A stretch of DNA of 64,000 nucleotides from the NCBI GenBank assembly GCA_965246745.1, contig OZ251980.1:3348001-3412000 (forward strand). Reading direction: 5' to 3'. The notes below the pieces were generated by a model that worked only from the letters and a program-made list of their open reading frames with translations, was not told the origin of the DNA and ran no database searches. This DNA is from JANXMY01 sp965246745 (GTDB lineage: Bacteria > Armatimonadota > Armatimonadia > Armatimonadales > Capsulimonadaceae). Positions within the stretch are counted from its first letter, which is position 1; each line of letters starts with the position of its first letter. A program made the position numbers and the translations under genes. Positions 8,161-15,574 of the stretch are shown one piece after another.

Positions 8161-8381
8161 CGTTGTAGTCCTCTCACTAAACCGTTTCGCATCCCAGCGC
8201 ACTCGCTTCGTCACAACTCACAGATATATTATAGCGTAAGTGGCAGCGAGTATCAGCAAAACGCGAGAAGTGGGAGATCCGATCTTCCGAAATTCTCACG
8301 ACGTGAGAATTTTTTGCCGTAGAAATACGGTAATGAGCGCAAAGGCATCACCCGATAATCAAGGCAAAGGGGAGCGCTGTT

Positions 8382-8537
8382 ATGTTTTTCTGGATTGCCG
8401 CCGGCTACCTGTTGTCCGCCGCCGCGTTTTACTCGTATATTGTCGCAACCGCTCAGGAAGACCCGTATCAGGAAGCGCTGACGCTGGCCGAGACGCCCGA
8501 GTGGACCCGCGAGCAAACTGTCCGCCGGGCGGCCTAA
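8382..8537 (+). CDS. Small single-pass membrane protein, 51 residues
   Basis: An ATG at 8382 sits seven bases after AAGGGGAG and opens 51 codons. The product starts MFFWIAAGYLLSAAAFYSYI, a membrane helix, and ends with a charged segment (residues 25-51, including LAETPEWTREQTVRRAA). Length and composition resemble small inner-membrane proteins that bind larger partners, but I know no family. It lies alone between a minus-strand gene and the A-family repeat block. Confidence 0.6.
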   Translation: MFFWIAAGYLLSAAAFYSYIVATAQEDPYQEALTLAETPEWTREQTVRRAA

Positions 8538-8559
8538 AAGGCGAGAGACAATTGAGCGA

Positions 8560-8870
8560 AATGGTTATGTGCGAGAGCGTTGGTTATGACGCGGGCATAA
8601 GACGAGGGCGTGGGTGACAAGGGCGTTTTAACGAGGGCGTGTTGATTGTGACGAGGGCGTAAACGCCCTCGCTGGGGAGCGCAGACGCTAAGGTCCCGCC
8701 TGCGCGGGACAGGAAACCGAGCAAGAGACATTCTTCCGCCACGCAGGTGGCGGCTTGGCGTCCGCGCCCCCCAGCGAGGGCGTTCACGCCCTCGTTACAA
8801 CGCCCTCGTTACAACGCCCTCGTCACCCACGCCCTCGTCACCCACGCCCTAATCACCTACGCCTCGCAAC
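8560..8870. repeat. Family A repeat block, copy 1 (decamer arrays around a palindromic core)
   Basis: The left arm repeats ACGAGGGCGT-like decamers; the right arm repeats their complement (AACGCCCTCGTT). The core holds two inner hairpins, one with GTCCCGCCTGCGCGGGAC and one with CCGCCACGCAGGTGGCGG. The 67 bases at 8732-8798 are identical to 19962-20028, and 34278-34344 is their near-exact reverse complement. No ORF in the block looks coding. It accounts for most of the gene-free stretch 8538-8939. Confidence 0.9.
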
Positions 8871-8889
8871 GCTCAACATACCCAAACAC

Positions 8890-8932
8890 AAAAACGCCCG
8901 CCGTTCCCTTCTGGGACGGCGGGCGTTTGCTT
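8890..8932 (-). terminator. Intrinsic terminator of the DUF4190-like gene
   Basis: On the minus strand AACGCCCGCCGTCCC pairs with GGGAACGGCGGGCGTT and is followed by a T-run. It lies immediately after the stop of the gene ending at 8940. Confidence 0.8.
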
Positions 8933-8939
8933 TGTTTCT

Positions 8940-9296
8940 TTACTGCCCCGAGCTTGGGTAGGTGGAAGGCGACGGATGGTGCAGCGCGGCGCTGCCGACT
9001 ATTCCGAACACGACGATCACATAAATGAGGCTCAGAACACCAATCACCGTGCCGATGATCCCGCAGATGCGCCCGGCGCTGATCTGGCCGGCCTGCGACG
9101 GGTCCACATAGCCGGCTTTCAAGGCATTGTTGCCCATGACCCAGGCAATCGGGCCGAGGACGACGCCGAAGCAGCCGAAGACAATGCTCAAAATGCCCAG
9201 CACCAAAATCAGGGTGCCGTTGCCGCCGGGCTGCGGCGCACCGTAAGGCGACGGGACGCCGGGCTGCGGCGGCCAAACAGGGGGCGGGGTGCTCAT
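8940..9296 (-). CDS. DUF4190-like small membrane protein
   Basis: The 118-residue product starts with a Pro/Gly-rich cytoplasmic segment (MSTPPPVWPPQPG) and has two membrane helices (about 29-52 and 77-104) flanking a conserved GPIAWVMGNNALKAG loop and AGRICGIIG. This pattern is typical of DUF4190 proteins, whose function is unknown. A TAAGGAGTAATTACT leader with AGGAG precedes the start. A tandem paralogue immediately upstream is interrupted by a mobile element. Confidence 0.8.
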   Translation of the reverse strand: MSTPPPVWPPQPGVPSPYGAPQPGGNGTLILVLGILSIVFGCFGVVLGPIAWVMGNNALKAGYVDPSQAGQISAGRICGIIGTVIGVLSLIYVIVVFGIVGSAALHHPSPSTYPSSGQ

Positions 9297-9321
9297 CAGT
9301 AATTACTCCTTAAACGTTGTT

Positions 9322-9755
9322 TCAGCCGTGCTGACCGGCGGCGGAGGCAAGCATAACGATGCGGATGATGATGGCGATCACCGAAAGAATGCCGCCGATC
9401 AAGCCGCAGATTCGGCCGGCATTCACTTTCCCGCGCAGCCCGGTCGGGTCGCCGTAAGCATCCAGGGTTTTAAGCGCGGTGGTGCCCTGAGTGTAAGCAA
9501 TCGGTCCGAGAATAATCCCGAAGGGCGTTGTTGCATAATAGCGATCTGTAGGGGCGCTGCTTGCTGCGCCCTTCCGAGTGTGGCTTGAGTTTTAGAGTAA
9601 GTCAAGCAATTATGCAACAACGCCATCCCGAAGCAGAAAAAACTCAGAATGCCCATCGCCAGAATGGAATTGGCATTGACAGGGGCGGGCTGGGGCGCTC
9701 CATACGGCGCGGGCGAGCCGGGCGGCGGCGGCCAGACGGGGGGCGGGGTGCTCAT
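9322..9755 (-). pseudogene. DUF4190-like paralogue interrupted by a 101-bp MITE
   Basis: The 5' part (from 9755) encodes MSTPPPVWPPPPGSPAPYG and the first membrane helix up to FFCFG. The 3' part (down to 9322) encodes FGIILGPIAYTQGTTAL and the second helix, ending SAAGQHG. Between them lies a 101-bp element at 9524-9624 with 16-base terminal repeats and a 9-base target duplication. Deleting the element and one duplicate restores one reading frame of about 107 codons matching the adjacent paralogue. The insert plus duplication is 110 bases, so the frame is broken. Confidence 0.88.
9515..9633. mobile_element. MITE with 16-bp terminal inverted repeats and 9-bp target site duplication
   Basis: The element proper is 9524-9624 (101 bp). 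Its ends are GGCGTTGTTGCATAAT and the exact reverse complement. ATCCCGAAG is directly repeated on both sides (9515-9523 and 9625-9633). Ends beginning GGC-TTGTTG-ATAA and a 9-bp duplication match what is known of the IS903 group of IS5 family elements, so it is probably a non-autonomous derivative. No transposase of that family is in this window. Its middle carries GTAGGGGCG-type hairpin sequence also seen in families E and H. Confidence 0.9.
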
Positions 9756-9833
9756 ACATTGATCTCCTTTGATTAAGCTCTTTTAGCTGATGGAAATTGT
9801 TCCCTAACTTCGTGCTCGGCAAACAGCCGGGCG

Positions 9834-11162
9834 CTACGGAAGCAGCGAAACAAGCTCGGCGGGCGCGGCGGCCGTCAGCAGCTCGGACGCCGTGCGCTGG
9901 GCGGGATACGAAGCCCGCCCGAGGCGCAGATCGCAAGGGTGGGGGAAAGCCGCCAGCAGCGCTCCGAGCTGCGTGTGGAGGCGGCCCATGACCGTCTCGC
10001 GGGTCGCCCCGGTGTGCGGCAGCAGCGCGATCAGCTCGCGCTCGTCCGCGCGGGCCACCAGGTCCGAGCGGCGCATGCACTCTTTAGCAACCTGCGAAAT
10101 GCGGACAAACAAAGCGGCTTCGGGCAGGTCGCCCCGGACCGCCAGCCGGATCACCGACAGCTCCAAGCCGTGACGGCGGGCGCGGGACAGCTCCTCGTTC
10201 AAGCGGGCGTCGAAATAAGGCCGGGTGTACAGGCCGGTGACGGAGTCCACCACCGTCGGGGGCGTCGCTTCGGCTTCTTCCCGAAGCGCGTCGGGACCGT
10301 GCGCGGCGACACGGCGGCGGCGCTGCTCGTGCTGCAAGGCGGCTTCGCGAACGGCGTCGCTGCGAAACATCTGCTGCAATTTGCGGGCGGAGTTTTTCAG
10401 AATATGGGAAACGTAATTGTTGGAAACGCCGAGGGCGCGGGCGATATCGGTCTGGGAATGGTCTTCGTAGTAGAACGAATACAAGACTTTCTGCTCGATT
10501 TCTTTCAATCGGGTCAGCGCATGCTCCAAAACCACTTTGTCTTCAACCGGCATCTCGGTCCGGGCGGCCTGCGTGTTGCTTTCGGCCACCTGCACCCGCG
10601 ACGACCCGGCTTCCTGCGCTTCGTCGAGCGACTGCACGGCGAAAATCGAGCGGGTGGACCGGATGCGCGTGACTTCCGGCTCGTTTAATCCAAGCGACAC
10701 GGCGACTTCCGAGTCGCTCGGCTCCCGGCCCAGCTCTTGGGTCAGTGCCTCGGTTTCCCGCCGTACCCGCTGGGCCATCTCCTGTAGCCAGGCCGGTTCT
10801 TTGATGATCTGAGTCCGGTCCCGCAGGAAATGCCGCAGGTGCCCGTCAATGTGGTGGGTTGCATAGGTAATCAGCTTGACCCCGCGTGCCGGGTCGTACT
10901 GGTCAATCCCGTGCATCAAGCCGAGAAAGCCTTCCTGCACCAAGTCTTCAAGCGGCACGGCCGACGTGAAAAACTGCCGGGCCTGTTTCTGCACCAGGGG
11001 ACGGAACTGAAGCACCAGGGCATCGCGGGCCGCCGCCGCGCCGGGGCCGCCCGCGCGGATTTCCAGCAGCAGCTTTTTGGCCCGCGTTTCATCGTCCTGC
11101 CGGCTCGGCCCGCGCCGGTCGGGTCCCGCCCAAGTTGTTTCCGCGCTTGCAGTCTCAGTCAT
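9834..11162 (-). CDS. Sigma-70 family sigma factor fused to a degenerate GGDEF domain
   Basis: Residues about 47-115 are sigma region 2 (PLEDLVQEGFLGLMHGIDQYDPARG and following), 120-170 a region 3 (REPSDSEVAVSLGLNE), and 215-265 region 4 with the helix-turn-helix QTDIARALGVSNNYVSHILKN. After a basic linker (RRRR at 281-284) the protein continues with a domain from about 306 to 440 that begins DSVTGLYTRPYFDARLNEEL, the standard opening of diguanylate cyclases. At the GGDEF position the sequence is ADERE (372-376), preceded by RRSDLVAR, so cyclase activity is unlikely; binding of a ligand or a partner is possible. It lies downstream of pilC on the same strand, with a probable terminator between. 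Confidence 0.88.
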   Translation of the reverse strand: MTETASAETTWAGPDRRGPSRQDDETRAKKLLLEIRAGGPGAAAARDALVLQFRPLVQKQARQFFTSAVPLEDLVQEGFLGLMHGIDQYDPARGVKLITYATHHIDGHLRHFLRDRTQIIKEPAWLQEMAQRVRRETEALTQELGREPSDSEVAVSLGLNEPEVTRIRSTRSIFAVQSLDEAQEAGSSRVQVAESNTQAARTEMPVEDKVVLEHALTRLKEIEQKVLYSFYYEDHSQTDIARALGVSNNYVSHILKNSARKLQQMFRSDAVREAALQHEQRRRRVAAHGPDALREEAEATPPTVVDSVTGLYTRPYFDARLNEELSRARRHGLELSVIRLAVRGDLPEAALFVRISQVAKECMRRSDLVARADERELIALLPHTGATRETVMGRLHTQLGALLAAFPHPCDLRLGRASYPAQRTASELLTAAAPAELVSLLP

Positions 11163-11168
11163 TGACGA

Positions 11169-11224
11169 AAAAGCCCTCGCCCCGCCGCCTCTTCGGAGTT
11201 CTCCGGGAAGCGAGGCGGGGTCTT
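11169..11224 (-). terminator. Probable terminator between pilC and the sigma factor gene
   Basis: On the minus strand CCCCGCCTC pairs with the G/C-rich GGCGGCGGGG stretch and is followed by CGAGGGCTTTTT. It lies in the 62-base gap after the pilC stop, so the sigma gene may depend on readthrough or its own promoter. Confidence 0.5.
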
Positions 11225-12436
11225 CTAGTGAATTGAGCTGACCAGTTTAAAGATCGGCGACATAACCGAAATCGCGATAAAGCCGACCAAGACGCCCATT
11301 GAGACGATCAAAAGCGGCTCAATCAGCGAAGTTAGCCCCTTCACCATCGCATCCACTTCGTCATCGTAAAAGTCCGCGACTTTGCAGAGCATCTCAGATA
11401 AGCGGCCCGTTTCCTCGCCCACATCCACCATGTGAGTCACCATGCTGGGGAAAAGGCCCGACGATGCCAGCGGCTGACTGATTTTCGCGCCTTCGCGGAT
11501 GGAAGTCCGCGCATTGGCAATCGCTTCGGCCAGCACGGCGTTGCCCGACGTTTCCCCGATAATCTCCAAAGAGCGCATCATCGGGACGCCCGACGCAATC
11601 AGCGTGCCGAAGGTCCGGCAAAAGCGCGACACGCTCAGCTTCAGCGACAAGTCGCCGAAAATCGGCAGCTTCAGCTTGTACTTGTCAATCTGGTAATGGC
11701 CTTTAACCGTTTTGTCGTACTGCTTGAAGCCGACATACGCCCCGACCCCGGCGATCAGCACCACCCACCAAAACTTTTGCAGCCAGTCGCCGGTCGCAAA
11801 CAGTGCCAGCGTCACCGGCGGCATCTCCACGTTCATCGAGAGAAAGATTTCCTTGAACCGGGGCAGCACAAACAGAAACAGCGCCAGCACCATCACCCCG
11901 GCAAAGTTCAGGACAATAATGGGATACATCATTGCCGATTTGATCTTTCCCTTTATTTCCATTTCCTTTTCCAAGAATCCTGCTAAACGATCCAAAATGA
12001 CATCCAAAATACCGCCGATTTCGGCGGCCCGGATCATATTGATGTACAGCTTGGAAAACGCGTTCGGATGCTTGGCAATGGCATCGGTCAGCGACAAGCC
12101 GCCTTTGACATCTTTGCGGGTGGCGTTGATGACCATTTTCATGGCCGGCTCTTTGGTCTGCGACTCCAAGATATCCAGGCATTTGATGATCGGAATGCCG
12201 GCGTCAATCATGGTCGCAAACTGCCGCGAAAAGATCACCAGCGTTTGCAGCTTGATCTTGACCGCCTTGCCGCCCGCTATCTGCATCTTGAAGCCGGCTT
12301 TGGTTTCGCCGAGCGAGACCACATGAAACGACTGCTCATGCAGCTTCGCCAGCACCACCTGCTCGTTATCGGCCTCGACTTTCCCCTTGACCATCCGGCC
12401 CGACGGGTCCACCGCATCATAAGTAAATGTCGCCAC
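11225..12436 (-). CDS. pilC: Type IV pilus / type II secretion inner-membrane platform protein PilC/GspF
   Basis: PilC is the inner-membrane platform that couples the assembly ATPases to pilin addition. The GTG at 12436 is preferred because AGGAGGTG lies five bases upstream; the frame runs 12 codons further without a binding site. The 403-residue product has two repeated T2SF domains (about 65-190 and 270-395), with FSRQFATMIDAGIPIIKCL in the first and FCRTFGTLIASGVPMMRSL in the second, and three membrane helices. Pilus ATPase genes are not in the window; a DUF1559 prepilin is at 35 kb. Confidence 0.92.
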   Translation of the reverse strand: MATFTYDAVDPSGRMVKGKVEADNEQVVLAKLHEQSFHVVSLGETKAGFKMQIAGGKAVKIKLQTLVIFSRQFATMIDAGIPIIKCLDILESQTKEPAMKMVINATRKDVKGGLSLTDAIAKHPNAFSKLYINMIRAAEIGGILDVILDRLAGFLEKEMEIKGKIKSAMMYPIIVLNFAGVMVLALFLFVLPRFKEIFLSMNVEMPPVTLALFATGDWLQKFWWVVLIAGVGAYVGFKQYDKTVKGHYQIDKYKLKLPIFGDLSLKLSVSRFCRTFGTLIASGVPMMRSLEIIGETSGNAVLAEAIANARTSIREGAKISQPLASSGLFPSMVTHMVDVGEETGRLSEMLCKVADFYDDEVDAMVKGLTSLIEPLLIVSMGVLVGFIAISVMSPIFKLVSSIH

Positions 12437-12539
12437 GCAAACACCTCCTGCACCACAACGAAGATTGACCACAAAGAAAACTTTTTATGTCGTCTTCATT
12501 GTCGGCAGAACAGGCGGGGGGCGTTAGTGCCGCCTCAGC

Positions 12540-12574
12540 AAAAAGCCCGGACGCGCTCGGTGCGCGTCCGGGCC
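12540..12574 (-). terminator. Intrinsic terminator of the CrtI-like oxidoreductase gene
   Basis: On the minus strand GCCCGGACGCGC and GCGCGTCCGGGC form a 12-base-pair stem with a 5-base loop, followed by TTTTT. It lies just after the stop at 12587. Confidence 0.88.
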
Positions 12575-12586
12575 GTATCGCCGGAT

Positions 12587-14143
12587 TTATCGTTGTTTCC
12601 GCCTGAGCGCCGCTCCGACCACTTTGGCCGCGCTGAGGCCGGATGCGCCGAAGACCCCGCCGCCGGGGTGGGTGCTCGCCGCCGTCAAAAACAAGCCCGG
12701 AATGGGCGTCTTGTATTCCGCCAGCTCCGGCAGGGGCCGAAATGCGAACATCTGATCTAGGGACATCTCGAGGTGCATGACATTGCCGTTGAGAAGACCC
12801 AATGTCCGCTCCAAATCCAGCGGCGTTTGGATAAAGCGCTGCTCAATCGCCCCGCGCATGTTCGGCGCATGGGCGTACAGCACTTCGCAGATCGAATCAG
12901 CGGCCTCCTCGCGGGCCTCGTCCCACGAGCGCCCGTCGCGGCGGCTGTAAGGGAAATACTGCGCCCATAATTGCACGATATGCTTGCCGGGCGGCGCAAG
13001 CGACGGGTCCAGCGCGGTAAACGTCATCGCCAGCACCGCCGGCTTTTCCGACGGCCGCCCGCCGACATAATCGGCATAAGCATCGGTCAAGTATTCGGGG
13101 GTCGGGCAGAGTAGCTGCATGCCCTGATGGATCAAATGCGGCTGCCCGCCGCCGTAATCGGGCAGGGCCGACGCCGCGCACCGGACCGTCATCCCGAAGC
13201 CGTTGCCGACATTCAGCGCGTCCAAGCGCCGCCCCAAATCGCCCGGCAGGTCTTCCGGCGACAGCAGCGTCTTAAACGTCGTCAGCACATGGCACGCCGC
13301 CACCACGGTCTTGGCCCGGTACGTTTCCCCGTTCGCGATAACCCCGACCGCCCGGCCCCGCTCCATCACAATACGCTCGGCGGGTGCTTCGGTCAGCACC
13401 GTCCCGCCCAATGCCTCAAACGCACGTTTTAATGCGGCCGTCAGCATCCCCGAGCCGCCTTTGGCCCGCTTCGCGCCCGTTTCATGCACAGCGGTGTACC
13501 ACGCCGCAAACGGCCCCGTCCCCGGCTCGGTCGGCGCGGGACCCGACTGCGCCGCCAGCCACCCCATCGCCGCCCGCATTTCGGTGCTCTCAAACGTTTC
13601 TTTCAGCAGCCGCCCGTACCCCGAGACGATCATCCGCAGCGCGTCGGCGGTCGAGCGTCCCGGCGACTTCGCCATGATAACATGCCGCCCGAAATTCGCC
13701 ATCGTCGGCGGCTTTTGAAACGCCTCAAATACCCCCCGCGTCACGGGCGACCACCGCTTGATAAAGTCTTCATACGCTACGGCATCGCGCGGCGAAACTT
13801 GGGCGATGCTTTGGCACGTCTTGCCTAAATCCCGGTGAAAACAGATCGCTCGTCCGTCCGCTAATGGGAATGCCGCCCACGGGTCCATTTCGATATACTC
13901 TAAGCCGTACTTTTCCAGCTCCAAGTCCGCCACAATCGGCGTCCGGTGGATCATCAAATGCACCGACGAGCCGATGTCAATTTTGTACCCCGGCCAGATT
14001 TCCTCTGTGCAGACCGCCCCGCCGACCACCGAGCGCCGCTCCAAAACCAAGACTTTGTGGCCTGCTTTGGCTAAATAACACGCGCAGACAAGCCCGTTAT
14101 GCCCCGCCCCAATCACAATCGCATCGTACTTTGTATCACTCAT
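12587..14143 (-). CDS. Phytoene desaturase-like (CrtI/PYROXD2-type) FAD-dependent oxidoreductase
   Basis: The 518-residue protein starts with an FAD-binding Rossmann motif (AIVIGAGHNGLVCACYLAKAG, residues 8-28; key GxGxxG at 12-17) and the adenine-ribose contact LVLERRSVVGGAV. The C-terminus PIPGLFLTAASTHPGGGVFGASG is the second FAD motif typical of the CrtI-like/PYROXD2 branch. Such enzymes desaturate or isomerise isoprenoids, but the PYROXD2-like branch has no settled substrate. No carotenoid genes are adjacent, so a pathway cannot be given. Confidence 0.82.
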   Translation of the reverse strand: MSDTKYDAIVIGAGHNGLVCACYLAKAGHKVLVLERRSVVGGAVCTEEIWPGYKIDIGSSVHLMIHRTPIVADLELEKYGLEYIEMDPWAAFPLADGRAICFHRDLGKTCQSIAQVSPRDAVAYEDFIKRWSPVTRGVFEAFQKPPTMANFGRHVIMAKSPGRSTADALRMIVSGYGRLLKETFESTEMRAAMGWLAAQSGPAPTEPGTGPFAAWYTAVHETGAKRAKGGSGMLTAALKRAFEALGGTVLTEAPAERIVMERGRAVGVIANGETYRAKTVVAACHVLTTFKTLLSPEDLPGDLGRRLDALNVGNGFGMTVRCAASALPDYGGGQPHLIHQGMQLLCPTPEYLTDAYADYVGGRPSEKPAVLAMTFTALDPSLAPPGKHIVQLWAQYFPYSRRDGRSWDEAREEAADSICEVLYAHAPNMRGAIEQRFIQTPLDLERTLGLLNGNVMHLEMSLDQMFAFRPLPELAEYKTPIPGLFLTAASTHPGGGVFGASGLSAAKVVGAALRRKQR

Positions 14144-14189
14144 ATTTTTTGTGTTTCTAATGCCTTTAGTTTACCTCATGCGCCTATGG

Positions 14190-14425
14190 TATACTGTGGA
14201 AACGATAAGCAGGCGTTTGGCGTAAAAAGTACCGTGCAATAAATTGTACGGCTACCCAGCGAAGACGCTAGAAAGTACCGCTTCGCGGGACTCGAAGAGT
14301 CTTGGCATTATCCTAACCCCGCGCCCTCCGGGTCCGCCAGTGCAGAAGCGGGTGTTTTGTGGCGTCTTCGCCGTGTAGCCGTATGTTTCAACATACGGTC
14401 CGAACAACACACAAACATAATTTAG
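14190..14425. repeat. Family B palindrome, left flank of the transposase gene
   Basis: GTACGGCTACCCAGCGAAGACGCT at one end and GGCGTCTTCGCCGTGTAGCCGTAT at the other pair over most of their length, enclosing CCGCTTCGCGGGAC. GTATGTTTCAACATACGG forms a terminal hairpin. The same blocks occur on the right side of the transposase and at 38.5 kb and 63.5 kb. It fills the gene-free stretch 14144-14458. Confidence 0.85.
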
Positions 14426-14458
14426 ACCTATCACGCACAGCCACAGGAGGGCAGACCA

Positions 14459-14884
14459 TTGGGCATTTACACGGAAGCGTATCACCATTTCGTTTGGGCG
14501 ACGCGCAAGCGGGAGCATTTCATCACACCCGAAATCGAGCGGGACCTGCACCGGCGTATTCGGCATCTGTGCAAAGCGCACGTTCAAATTCATGCGCTTA
14601 ACGGAATGCCTGACCATGTGCATCTCGTCGTGACGCTGCCGGCGACGCTCGCGCCGTCAGTGTTCATACACGACATCAAAGGGGCATCGTCGCACCTCAT
14701 CAACCATCTGCCGCAGACAGGCGGCTGTCTTTACTGGCAGGAAGGCTACGGCTGGCTGACATTCACACAAAACGATCTGCCGCGTATCGTCTGCTATGTA
14801 GACCGTCAAAAAGAGCGACATGCCCTCGGCAAACTCTCGCCGAAACTCGAACGCGCTGCTGATTGGGAACAACATAACTCTTAA
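14459..14884 (+). CDS. REP-associated (IS200/IS605-like) Y1 tyrosine transposase
   Basis: The TTG at 14459 follows AGGAGGG with eight bases spacing and begins a 141-residue protein. It has the HUH metal-binding motif HVH at residues 53-55 in MPDHVHLVV and the nucleophile tyrosine Y113 in RIVCYVDRQKERH. Y1 transposases of this family cut and join single-stranded DNA at subterminal hairpins. The gene is flanked on both sides by the family B palindromes, as expected for a RAYT/REP system or an IS200-like element. All catalytic residues are present, so it may be active. Confidence 0.9.
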   Translation: MGIYTEAYHHFVWATRKREHFITPEIERDLHRRIRHLCKAHVQIHALNGMPDHVHLVVTLPATLAPSVFIHDIKGASSHLINHLPQTGGCLYWQEGYGWLTFTQNDLPRIVCYVDRQKERHALGKLSPKLERAADWEQHNS

Positions 14885-15012
14885 CCCCGCGAAGCGGGCG
14901 TTTCCTGGCCGAAGGCCGTGTAGCCGTGTGTTTCAACACATGGTTCTTTGGGCCAACCCATCAAGAACCATACAATAAATTGTACGGCTACACGGCGAAG
15001 ACGCCACGAGAC
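14884..15012. repeat. Family B palindromic sequence, right flank of the transposase gene
   Basis: Contains CCCGCGAAGCGGG, GGCCGAAGGCCGTGTAGCCG, the hairpin GTGTGTTTCAACACATGG, then ATTGTACGGCTACACGGCG with AAGACGCC. All of these motifs occur in the left flank in matching or inverted order. Together the flanks make the transposase gene a unit of about 820 bp. Confidence 0.82.
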
Positions 15013-15049
15013 ACTACTTTGCTGAACTCAGAATTAAAGCATTCCTGTT

Positions 15050-15328
15050 ATGGATTTTGATTGGGACGACAGTAAAGCCGAGACAAATCTAAAGAAGCAC
15101 GGTGTTTCGTTTCTTGAAGCGGCAACCGTGTTTGAGGACGATCACTCAATCACGTTTTCCGACGCGGACCATTCTGTGAATGAAGAGCGTTTAGTGACCG
15201 TCGGGCATTCGCAGCGCGGGCGTCTGCTTTTTGTCTCCCATACAGACACGGATGACCGGGTACGCATCATCAGTGCGCGTGAGGCCACTCGACGCGAACG
15301 GAAGGTTTATGAAAATGAAAATGCCTGA
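15050..15328 (+). CDS. brnT: BrnT family toxin of a type II toxin-antitoxin system
   Basis: BrnT toxins are small RelE-like ribonucleases that block translation. The 92-residue product begins MDFDWDDSKAETNLKKHGVSF, the family opening (FEWDxxKxxxNxxKHGVSF), and contains GRLLFVSHTD and the C-terminal RIISAREATRRERKVYE, all characteristic. It overlaps the start of the partner gene by about 20 bases, toxin first, as in brnTA. It sits next to the transposase, in a clearly accessory region. Confidence 0.92.
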   Translation: MDFDWDDSKAETNLKKHGVSFLEAATVFEDDHSITFSDADHSVNEERLVTVGHSQRGRLLFVSHTDTDDRVRIISAREATRRERKVYENENA

Positions 15329-15569
15329 AAATCAGCACAGCGTAGCAATCAAAGACAAAGAACAGGATAATCTGCGGGCTGAGTATAACGAAGATGAGCT
15401 GCGCGGCCTGCTCCAAAACGGCGTGCGCGGTAAATATACGGCGCGGTATCAGCGAGGAACTAATCTCGTGAAACTTGCGCCGGACGTTGCGGCGGCGTTT
15501 CCGACGGAGCAGGCGGTCAATGACGCACTCCGAAAACTGCTTGCCTCTGGCGCTGTCGCGGCTTCTTGA
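15309..15569 (+). CDS. Putative antitoxin partner of BrnT
   Basis: The ATG at 15309 (or those at 15315 and 15321) lies within the toxin's last codons. The 86-residue product is hydrophilic and ends with LAPDVAAAFPTEQAVNDALRKLL, which resembles the DNA-binding ribbon-helix-helix end of BrnA-like antitoxins (LDPDV..F.....N..LR.LL). The identity as BrnA homologue is inferred mainly from position; sequence similarity outside this end is weak. Such antitoxins usually repress their own promoter. Confidence 0.65.
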   Translation: MKMKMPENQHSVAIKDKEQDNLRAEYNEDELRGLLQNGVRGKYTARYQRGTNLVKLAPDVAAAFPTEQAVNDALRKLLASGAVAAS

Positions 15570-15574
15570 CGCTT

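Noticed and set aside
8240..8617. 125-codon plus-strand frame
   Set aside because: No binding site or domain, crosses the better supported 51-residue gene in another frame, and runs into the repeat block.
8560..8870. CRISPR array
   Set aside because: The decamer units are about 10-18 bp apart with no spacers of constant length, occur in both orientations around a palindrome, and no cas gene is nearby.
14144..15012. Complete IS605-type element with tnpB
   Set aside because: Only the Y1 transposase is present; no TnpB-like protein or omega-RNA-like sequence was found on either side.
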